From Sphingomonas aquatilis (GTDB lineage Bacteria; Pseudomonadota; Alphaproteobacteria; Sphingomonadales; Sphingomonadaceae): DNA of 64,000 nt. Shown here in pieces: positions 34,904 to 41,791 of the stretch. Positions within the stretch are counted from its first letter, which is position 1; the number at the start of each line of letters is the position of its first letter. Where the stretch lies: assembly GCF_014196115.1 (NCBI RefSeq), contig NZ_JACIDB010000003.1, positions 1 through 64,000 of the forward strand, given 5' to 3'. A program made the position numbers and the translations under genes. Under the pieces are notes generated by a model. The model made no database searches. It saw only the letters and a list, made by a program, of their open reading frames with translations, and had not been told where the DNA came from.

Positions 34904-34956
34904 GGCGACCACGCCACATCGGCGCAAGACTAACAGGCATCAGCCAAAAAGGCTGT

Positions 34957-34971
34957 TGACACCGGTTACCA
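34957..34971. promoter_or_regulatory. LacI-type operator, copy 7 (before TBDR 2)
   Basis: TGACACCGGTTACCA, exact consensus, overlapping TTGACA at 34956-34961. It follows a small hairpin (CAGCC-AAAAA-GGCTG) and lies 175 bases upstream of the TBDR start. Confidence 0.72.
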
Positions 34972-35105
34972 CAGGACGCACACACGACGTGGATCAGCAG
35001 GCGAAGACCTGCGATGTCCGGGGAGGATCGAGACGGCGCGCGGAAAATCCGCGGCAAAAGGCCCTCCTCATCATGAATTCGGTTCCGGTCGCACCGTTCG
35101 TGTCC

Positions 35106-35118
35106 GTAACCGGTGTCA
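35106..35118. promoter_or_regulatory. LacI-type operator, copy 8 (before TBDR 2)
   Basis: GTAACCGGTGTCA, reverse orientation, 28 bases upstream of the TBDR start. Copies 7 and 8 share an intergenic region with centres about 148 bases apart, a spacing that could allow a repression loop. Confidence 0.7.
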
Positions 35119-35146
35119 GTGCGGTTTCGCCGCAGGGGAGAGCAAG

Positions 35147-38100
35147 ATGGCGAACGGTGTTGCGATACGGAAGACGGTGCGCGCAGGGCAGCTGCGCGGG
35201 ATTTCGGCGGGCGCGCTGATCCTGGCGCTGGCGATGCCGGGTGCAGCGCTGGCGCAGGCAGCGCAGATCCCGGCCACCGCGTCACCGGGAACGCCGACCC
35301 ACACCGATCCGTCCCCCGCCCAGACCGCCGTCGTGCCGACGACCACGGAAGCGACGCCGCAGGCCGCGGACGGCGCGGCGGTGACCGCACCGCAGCAGGA
35401 TGGCGACGGCGCCGCGCCCGATATCGTCGTCACCGGTTTCCGCCGCAGCCTCGACGCCGCGCTCAACGTGAAGCGCGAATCGGTGTCTTCGGTCGATGCG
35501 ATCGTCGCGGAGGATATCGCGAAGTTCCCAGACCAGAACCTCGCGGAATCGCTGCAGCGCATCCCCGGCATCTCGATCCAACGCGACGCCGGCGAAGGCC
35601 GCGCGATCACCGTCCGCGGTCTTGGCGCGCAGTTCACCCGCGTGCGCGTGAACGGCCTGGAGACGGTGGCGACCTCGACCGACGGCGCCTCATCGAACCG
35701 TGATCGTGCCTTCGACTTCAACGTCTTCGCCTCCGAGCTGTTTAACTCGATCGTCGTCCACAAGACCGCCGAGGCGAGCCTCGACGAAGGTTCGCTCGGT
35801 GCGGTCGTCGACCTCAACACCGGCAACCCGCTGGGCGGCAAGACGGGCTTCACTGGCGTGCTGTCGGCGCAGGCGAGCTACAACGATCTCAGCAAGAACA
35901 CGCGGCCGCGCCTTGCCGGGCTGCTGTCGTACAAATCGCCCGACGGCACGTTCGGCGCGTCGGTATCGGCGGCGTATCAGAAGACCGACAATCTCGAACT
36001 CGGCAACAACACGGTGCGCTGGGCGCAGGCACGGTTCGATTCGGTCAACGGCACGCCGTGCTTCTACAACAGCAACACCGGCACGACCCCTGTCGCCAAT
36101 GCGGGCGGCTTCTACCGATCCAGCGCAGCGTGCGACCAGGCGGCGCTCGCCTTCCACCCGCGCATCCCGCGCTATGGCGAAGTATTCCACGGCCGCGAGC
36201 GTCTGGGGGTCACCGGCAGCGTCCAATGGGCGCCGTCGGAGGCAACCAAGGTCTCGATCGATGGCCTTTATTCGCGCTTTAAGGAAACGCGCGAGGAGAA
36301 ATGGGCGGAGGTGCTGCTGCGTTCCAACGAGCGTTCGATCGACCTCATCAACCCCGTGTACGATTCGAAGAACAACCTCATCTCCGGCACGCTCAATGAC
36401 GCGTGGGTGCGGACCGAGCATTACAAGCGTAAATCGGAAACGGAATTCTACCAGCTCGGTGGCAGCTGGGATCAGGATGTGACGGACACGTTCCGCTTCA
36501 CGGTGCTCGGCGGCTTCTCGAAGTCGACCGCCGGCATTCCGGTGGAAACCACCGTCGTGTTCGACGATCGCGACGCGCAGGGCTACAAGTTCGATTACAC
36601 CAACAGCCGCACGCCGCTGCTCAGCTTCGGCACGAGCGTCACCGATCCGGCGAACTTCCAGCTCGCCGAAATCCGCGATCGCCCGTCCACCGTGACCAAT
36701 AAGTTCCGCACCGCGCAGCTGCGGACCGAATGGGACGTCGCCGAAGGCTATACGCTGAAGCTCGGCGGCATGTACCGTCGTTTCGATTTCGACAGCGTCT
36801 CGTTCCAGCGCGACACGGCGATCTGCGGCAATGGCGGAACGGACCTGGTGCTGGGCACCATCACCTGTTCGCCGACCAGCGCGTTCGGTCCCAACGCCGT
36901 CTACGGCTATCAGGTGACGCCCGCACTCAGCGAGTTGTTCACGCTCGGCAATGCGGGTCAGCCGTCGGGCACGACGACGCAATGGTTGGTTCCCAACCTC
37001 GATGCCGCCACCGCCTACACCAAGCTCTACAGTCGTACGCCGACGCTGGTCGTCGGCGATAACCGCAGCGTGACCGAAGAGGTGAGCGGAGGCTATTTCC
37101 AGGTCGATGCGAAGGGTGAACTCGCCGGCCTCCGCTACGCGCTCAACGCGGGCATTCGCTACGCGCACACCGCCCAGGGATCGACGGGCATCAACTCGGG
37201 TGCGGTCGTGACGGTGAAGCGCGACTATGACGACTGGCTGCCGGCGGTGAACCTCGCGCTGTTCCCGACCGAAAAGCTGATCCTGCGCGCCTCCGCCGCC
37301 AAGGTGATGACGCGCCCGACGCTCGGCAACCTGACGCCCGGCGGTTCGGCCGACGGCTTCAACTATCGCGTGTCGTTCGGCAATCCGCAGCTCAATCCGT
37401 TCCGTGCCACCGCCTACGACCTCGCAGCGGAGTGGTATTTCGCGCCGCAGTCGATCCTGTCGGTGGCGCTGTTCAAAAAGAACGTCGAAAGCTTCCCGGT
37501 CTCGCAGTCGATCACCAACGCGACCTTCACCTCGACCGGCCTGCCGGCCTCGGTGCTCGCGGCGTCTTCGCCCGCGGCGCTCAACCCGGCGCAGCAGGCG
37601 CAGCCGATCTGGACGATCACCACCGCGGTGAACGGCACGGGCGCCTCGCTGAAGGGCGCGGAGATCGCGCTGCAGGCGACGTTCAAGTTCCTGCCGGGCT
37701 TCCTCAAGAATTTCGGCGTGCTCGCCAACGCGACCTTCGTCGATTCGAACGCGAACTATCTGGTACAGGGTCCGGCGGTGTCGGCCTGCGTGCCGGGAGC
37801 CACGCCGGCGGCGGCCTGCTCGTTCGGGCCGCTCGTCAGCTCGACGCGCAACGCGACCCTGTTCGGTCTTTCGAAGCGGCAGTATAACGGCACGCTCTAC
37901 TATGAGGACGCCAAGTTCTCGGCGCGCGGGTCGATCAGCTATCGCGGGCCGTATATCGATGCCAACAGCGGCACCGGCAACATCTTCGAAGGCTATAATT
38001 CGACAATCAACGTCGATGCCTCGGTCCGCTACAAGCTGACGCCGAACGTCGAACTTTCGCTCGAGGGCACCAACCTGACCGACGAGTATCGCGATCGCTA

Positions 38101-38182
38101 CACCGACCTCGATGCCAACCGGAACTACGAATACAATCACTTCGGTCGAACGGTGCTGGTCGGCGCGCGCTTCAAGATGTGA
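35147..38182 (+). CDS. TonB-dependent receptor 2 of the pectin locus
   Basis: A 1011-residue outer-membrane receptor. Signal peptide (about 1-37), a linker containing PTHTD as in the first TBDR, TonB-box-like APDIVVTGFRRSL, plug with VAEDIAKFPDQNLAESLQ and RIPGISIQRDAGEGRAITVRGLG, then the barrel. It ends ..VLVGARFKM rather than in the usual phenylalanine. GGGGAGAGCAAG precedes the ATG. Two operators lie upstream and an intrinsic terminator follows at 38191. It most likely imports a second class of pectin oligomers. It is clearly related to the TBDR at 12524-16069 but shorter by about 170 residues. Confidence 0.88.
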   Translation: MANGVAIRKTVRAGQLRGISAGALILALAMPGAALAQAAQIPATASPGTPTHTDPSPAQTAVVPTTTEATPQAADGAAVTAPQQDGDGAAPDIVVTGFRRSLDAALNVKRESVSSVDAIVAEDIAKFPDQNLAESLQRIPGISIQRDAGEGRAITVRGLGAQFTRVRVNGLETVATSTDGASSNRDRAFDFNVFASELFNSIVVHKTAEASLDEGSLGAVVDLNTGNPLGGKTGFTGVLSAQASYNDLSKNTRPRLAGLLSYKSPDGTFGASVSAAYQKTDNLELGNNTVRWAQARFDSVNGTPCFYNSNTGTTPVANAGGFYRSSAACDQAALAFHPRIPRYGEVFHGRERLGVTGSVQWAPSEATKVSIDGLYSRFKETREEKWAEVLLRSNERSIDLINPVYDSKNNLISGTLNDAWVRTEHYKRKSETEFYQLGGSWDQDVTDTFRFTVLGGFSKSTAGIPVETTVVFDDRDAQGYKFDYTNSRTPLLSFGTSVTDPANFQLAEIRDRPSTVTNKFRTAQLRTEWDVAEGYTLKLGGMYRRFDFDSVSFQRDTAICGNGGTDLVLGTITCSPTSAFGPNAVYGYQVTPALSELFTLGNAGQPSGTTTQWLVPNLDAATAYTKLYSRTPTLVVGDNRSVTEEVSGGYFQVDAKGELAGLRYALNAGIRYAHTAQGSTGINSGAVVTVKRDYDDWLPAVNLALFPTEKLILRASAAKVMTRPTLGNLTPGGSADGFNYRVSFGNPQLNPFRATAYDLAAEWYFAPQSILSVALFKKNVESFPVSQSITNATFTSTGLPASVLAASSPAALNPAQQAQPIWTITTAVNGTGASLKGAEIALQATFKFLPGFLKNFGVLANATFVDSNANYLVQGPAVSACVPGATPAAACSFGPLVSSTRNATLFGLSKRQYNGTLYYEDAKFSARGSISYRGPYIDANSGTGNIFEGYNSTINVDASVRYKLTPNVELSLEGTNLTDEYRDRYTDLDANRNYEYNHFGRTVLVGARFKM

Positions 38183-38190
38183 ATGCGCGG

Positions 38191-38226
38191 GTGCGTCGGT
38201 CGTGAAGGCCGGCGCACGCCTTTTTT
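38191..38226 (+). terminator. Intrinsic terminator after TBDR 2
   Basis: A 9-bp stem (38191-38199 with 38209-38217, one G-U pair) with a 9-base loop is followed by GCC and six T (38221-38226). The ribosome site of the next gene begins right after the T-run. Confidence 0.65.
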
Positions 38227-38233
38227 GGAGGAT

Positions 38234-39223
38234 ATGCGGGTGGCTGGCATCGATCGTCGTCAGGCATTGCTCGGAACGCTTGCGGCGGCTGGCATGGCGG
38301 CATCGACGCGCGCGCGCAGCCCTGTGGCGGGGGCGGTCCCCGCCGATCCGTCCGAAACCATCCTGTTATGGCCGGGCGGCGCCCCCGGTATGCCCGCGAC
38401 GCCGCCCAAAGAGGTGATCGACGAGCGCAGCACGGACCCGGCGGTCCGCGACCGCGCGATGTACGGCATCACCCGGCCGCGGCTCGTCGTCTTCCGGCCC
38501 CGCGTGCCGAATGGCAGCGCGGTGCTGGTGATGCCCGGCGGCGGCTATCGCTGGGTCGTCGTCGACAAGGAGGGCTATGAGATCGGCCGCTGGCTGGCGG
38601 AGCGAGGCTATACGGTCTTCGTCCTGTTCTATCGCCTGCCGGGCGAGGGGTGGGCGGCAGGACCCGATGTCGCGCTGTCCGATGCGCAGCGCGCGATGCG
38701 CCTGATCCGCGCGCGGGCCGATTCCTATGGCATCCGCCCGGATCGCGTAGCGGCGATGGGCTTTTCGGCGGGGGGGCACGTGTGCGGCGACCTAGCGACG
38801 CGCTTCGCCCGGTCGACCTATGCGCCGGTCGATGCGGCCGACCGGCTGTCCGCACGGCCCGACCTCGCCGCGCTCCTCTATGCTGTCCAGTCGATGACGC
38901 CGCCGCTGGCGCATGCAGGGTCGCGGGCGCGCCTGCTCGGGCCCGATCCCTCGCCCGCACTCGAGACGGCGCACAGTCCGGCCGCGAACGTCCGTCGCGA
39001 TACGCCGCCCTGTTTCCTGGTCCATGCCGAAGACGACGACGCGGTGGCCGTCGACAACACGCTGGCGATGCGCGCGGCGCTGAAGGCGGCGGGTGTCTCC
39101 GTGGAAACCCATTTGTTTGCGAAAGGCGGCCACGGCTTCGGCCTGCGCCGCGCGGCCGGCAAGCCGGCGGCGGCGTGGCCGGAGCTGTTCCGGCAATGGG
39201 CGATGTCGCAGGGACTGGGCTGA
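38234..39223 (+). CDS. Exported alpha/beta hydrolase, probable acetyl esterase
   Basis: A 329-residue protein with a Tat-like leader (GIDRRQALLGTLAAAGMAAS). The esterase core resembles the BD-FAE/xylan-acetyl-esterase group: VLVMPGGGYRWVVVDKEGYEI (oxyanion region), nucleophile serine in AAMGFSAGGHVCGDLA, acid in HAEDDDAVAVDN and histidine in AKGGHGFGLRR. GGAGGA precedes the ATG at 38234, so the ORF extension to 38183 is not used. It lies downstream of TBDR 2 past a terminator, so readthrough or partial termination may set its level. Deacetylation of pectin or xylan fragments is inferred from context. Confidence 0.8.
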   Translation: MRVAGIDRRQALLGTLAAAGMAASTRARSPVAGAVPADPSETILLWPGGAPGMPATPPKEVIDERSTDPAVRDRAMYGITRPRLVVFRPRVPNGSAVLVMPGGGYRWVVVDKEGYEIGRWLAERGYTVFVLFYRLPGEGWAAGPDVALSDAQRAMRLIRARADSYGIRPDRVAAMGFSAGGHVCGDLATRFARSTYAPVDAADRLSARPDLAALLYAVQSMTPPLAHAGSRARLLGPDPSPALETAHSPAANVRRDTPPCFLVHAEDDDAVAVDNTLAMRAALKAAGVSVETHLFAKGGHGFGLRRAAGKPAAAWPELFRQWAMSQGLG

Positions 39224-39251
39224 CGGACGCCGTCAGCCCGGTGCCGGATGA

Positions 39252-40280
39252 TCAGGCCGACACTTCCGCGCGGACGATCGCGGCGCCTGCCGCCAGCGCG
39301 TGCAGCTTGCCCTGGGCGACGCCGCGCGACAGGGGGGCCATGCCGCAATTGGTGGCGGGGTAGAGCTTGTCCGCATCGACGAAGCGCAGCGCGTTGCGCA
39401 GCGTGTCCGCGACCTCTTCGGGCGTTTCCACGCGATCCGTCGCGACGTCGATCGCGCCGACCATCACCGTCTTGCCGCGGATGAGTTCGATCAGGTCCAT
39501 CGGCACGCGCGAATTCTGGCATTCCAATGAGACGATATCGATCGTCGAGGCCTGCAGATTGGGGAAGGTCTGCTCATATTGCCGCCATGCGGACCCGAGC
39601 GTCTTCTTCCAGTCGGTGTTCGCCTTGATGCCATAGCCGTAGCAGATGTGGACTGCGGTTTTCGCCTTCAGCCCCTGTGCGGCGCGTTCCAGCGTGGCGA
39701 TGCCCCAGTCGTTCGCTTCGTCAAAGAAGACGTTGAAGGCAGGCTCGTCGAACTGGATGATATCGACGCCGACTGCTTCCAGCTCGCGGGCTTCCTCATT
39801 GAGGATGCAGGCAAATTCCCAGGCCAGCTTTTCGCGGCTGCGATAATGCGCGTCGTAGAGCGTATCGATCATGGTCATCGGCCCGGGCAGCGTCCATTTG
39901 ATCGGCTGGCGGGTCTGCGCGCGCAGGAAGCGCGCATCGTCGACGAAGACCGGCGCGGGGCGCGACACCGCACCCACGACGGTCGGTACGCTGGCGTCGT
40001 AGCGGTTGCGGATGCGCACCGTCTCGCGCTGTTCGAAATCGACGCCGTCCAGATGTTCGATGAACGTGGTGACGAAATGCTGGCGCGTCTGTTCGCCGTC
40101 GCCGACGATGTCGATCCCCGCCTGCCGCTGGTCGTCGACCGCGAGGCGCAGCGCGTCCTGCTTGCCCGTGATCAGGTCATCGCCCTCCAGCCGCCACGGC
40201 GACCAGAGCGTTTCGGGTTGGGCAAGCCAGGCGGGTTTGGGCAGGCTGCCCGCGGTGGTCGTCGGCAGAAGTGTCGTCAT
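39252..40280 (-). CDS. mesD: Core (B12- and folate-independent) methionine synthase, MesD type
   Basis: A 342-residue protein corresponding to the C-terminal catalytic half of MetE only. Zinc ligands are visible: histidine and cysteine in VHICYGYG, ECQN around 243 and cysteine in PATNCGMAPLSRG near the end. The substrate region includes TLPGPMTMIDTLYD and IIQFDEPAFNVFFDEAND. Short core-MetE proteins paired with a DUF1852 partner were described as the MesD/MesX system, which makes methionine without the usual folate donor domain. The start is the ATG at 40280; the mesX stop lies 28 bases upstream. A cobalamin riboswitch before mesX would turn the pair off when B12 is available. Confidence 0.85.
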   Translation of the reverse strand: MTTLLPTTTAGSLPKPAWLAQPETLWSPWRLEGDDLITGKQDALRLAVDDQRQAGIDIVGDGEQTRQHFVTTFIEHLDGVDFEQRETVRIRNRYDASVPTVVGAVSRPAPVFVDDARFLRAQTRQPIKWTLPGPMTMIDTLYDAHYRSREKLAWEFACILNEEARELEAVGVDIIQFDEPAFNVFFDEANDWGIATLERAAQGLKAKTAVHICYGYGIKANTDWKKTLGSAWRQYEQTFPNLQASTIDIVSLECQNSRVPMDLIELIRGKTVMVGAIDVATDRVETPEEVADTLRNALRFVDADKLYPATNCGMAPLSRGVAQGKLHALAAGAAIVRAEVSA

Positions 40281-40308
40281 GATCAGGATACCTTCGCGTT
40301 CGGGGCGA

Positions 40309-41295
40309 TTACAGGCCGCAGGTCGCGGACCAGCGCTGCAGCGCGGGGCCATGCGGTTTGATGAGATGGGCTTCGGCAAATCGGCCCTGCTCGACGGCGA
40401 GGCGGCTGCGCTCTTCGCGATCGTAGACGATGCGGGTCAGCGAATAATCCTGCTCGTCCAGGCTGGGCTGATAGCGGGCCGCGGCCGCCGAATTGGCGTT
40501 GTAGATTTCGGGGCGATAGATTTTCTGGAAGGTCTCCATCACGCTGATCGTGCTGGCGAGTTCGAGGTTGGTGTAGCCGTCGACCAGATCGCCGATATGG
40601 TAGAAGGCGAGCGGCGCGACGCTGTGCGGCGGCATGAAGTAGCGCGCGGTCATCCCCATCTTCGCAAAATACAGGTCGGTGGGCGAACGCGTGTCGGCCG
40701 CATATTCCACCCCCAGGATGGGGTGGACATTGGTCGTCCGGTGATAAACCTGCTTGCTGGACACGCTGAGGCAGATGACGGGCGGCTTGTCGAACTGCTC
40801 ACGATAGGCGTCCGACGACAGGAAATGCTTGAACAGATTGCCGTGCAGGTCGCCGAACTGGGCGGGCGCACCGGTGTTTCCCGACTGGCGCAGGTGATCG
40901 GGCAGCACGACGCTGAAGTCGTAATCGCGGATGTAGGACGAGAAATTGTTGCCCACCATGCCGGCGATGCACGCGCCGCTGCGCGTGTCGGTGACGCGCG
41001 TGTGCAGGATTTCAATCAGCGGAAACGCCTCGTCGTGCGCGTCGGGGCCGATGCGCAGCGCGGCCGACACGATGTCGAGCGCCACGGTGTAGCGGTCACC
41101 CGTCGGATTGTCCCAATGCATCAGCGAATTGAAGCGCCGGTCGATCATCACCAGCGTGTTGCGCAGATTGTCCCGGCGGCTCTCCCCGCGTGCCAGGTTG
41201 GCGAAATTGGTGGTGATGCGCGTGGTGTCGGCGGGGCGATAGTCCTCGTCGAACGGGATGCTGCTTATGGTGAACGTAAAGCCGCTATTCGTCAT
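40309..41295 (-). CDS. mesX: DUF1852 protein, MesX partner of core methionine synthase
   Basis: A 328-residue soluble protein matching DUF1852: MTNSGFTFTISSIPFDEDYRP, TRITTNFANLARG..R.NLRNTLVMID, RFNSLMHWDNPTGDRYTVALDI, SVSSKQVYHRTTNVHPILGVEY and TARYFMPPHSVAPLAFYHIGDLVDGYTN. It is always found near MesD-type methionine synthases and is needed for their function; it may help supply the methyl group, possibly with oxygen. It begins the mesXD operon about 140 bases downstream of a cobalamin riboswitch. Confidence 0.85.
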   Translation of the reverse strand: MTNSGFTFTISSIPFDEDYRPADTTRITTNFANLARGESRRDNLRNTLVMIDRRFNSLMHWDNPTGDRYTVALDIVSAALRIGPDAHDEAFPLIEILHTRVTDTRSGACIAGMVGNNFSSYIRDYDFSVVLPDHLRQSGNTGAPAQFGDLHGNLFKHFLSSDAYREQFDKPPVICLSVSSKQVYHRTTNVHPILGVEYAADTRSPTDLYFAKMGMTARYFMPPHSVAPLAFYHIGDLVDGYTNLELASTISVMETFQKIYRPEIYNANSAAAARYQPSLDEQDYSLTRIVYDREERSRLAVEQGRFAEAHLIKPHGPALQRWSATCGL

Positions 41296-41432
41296 GACTC
41301 ACCTGCTGTTGACGAACAGGGGCATGGAAGAGCGCGCATGGCGTGAGCGAGGCCCGAATGGCGTGCGCCGTGGACCGTCCGCGTCAAGCGCGATCCACCG
41401 GAGGAACCCCCGTCCGAGGAACGTTATGGCGT

Positions 41433-41625
41433 CGGAGGCAGGTCTCCTGGCTCACGGGTCAACGCGGTGGTTCCGGCCTTCCCGGGCGCGGGTGCAGCGC
41501 CCAGTGACACGAAATGGAACCGCCGCTCGCCGCTTACAGTTGCGGGGGCAGCGCCGGATTTTGCCCGCAAGGGGCATCACCGGCTTCCCGTCTTAGCCCC
41601 ATCGCCATGCCTGGGATGGGGAACC
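41433..41625 (-). promoter_or_regulatory. Cobalamin riboswitch (mesXD leader)
   Basis: Read on the minus strand the region gives the full cobalamin-riboswitch pattern: GGGAAGCCGGTGA near the 5' side, GCTGCCCCCGCAACTGTAA, CACTGGG, GGGAAGGC and the B12 box AGCCAGGAGACCTGCC (41437-41452). The order and orientation match the aptamer. It lies between the promoter region and mesX. With B12 bound it should switch off the B12-independent methionine synthase. The 5' limit is approximate. Confidence 0.92.
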
Positions 41626-41669
41626 TCGACATGCGTCTTGGACAGGATCGAGCGGCATTTGTCAAGCGA

Positions 41670-41691
41670 GATATAAAGATATCTTTATATC
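41670..41691. promoter_or_regulatory. Perfect 22-bp palindrome upstream of mesXD (candidate SahR-type operator)
   Basis: A perfect 22-bp palindrome, AT-rich, whose half is GATATAAAGAT. It lies just upstream of the riboswitch; a TTGACA follows on the minus strand at 41665-41660. Its length and symmetry suit an ArsR-type dimer, and SahR controls methionine genes in proteobacteria, but the match to SahR is only an inference. Confidence 0.6.
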
Positions 41692-41721
41692 GTTATGTTG
41701 GGTCGGCGGGGCATGCCACCC

Positions 41722-41759
41722 ATAGAAAAGCAGCGCCGATGGGGGACATCGGCGCTGCT
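41722..41759 (-). terminator. Intrinsic terminator of TBDR 3
   Basis: A perfect 13-bp stem (41747-41759 with 41729-41741) and five-base loop, followed on the minus strand by TTTTCTATG. It ends the transcript of the TBDR at 41792-44356 before the mesXD promoter region. Confidence 0.88.
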
Positions 41760-41791
41760 GAGAACGGCGTGATTTTGGCTGGCGGGCGGCC

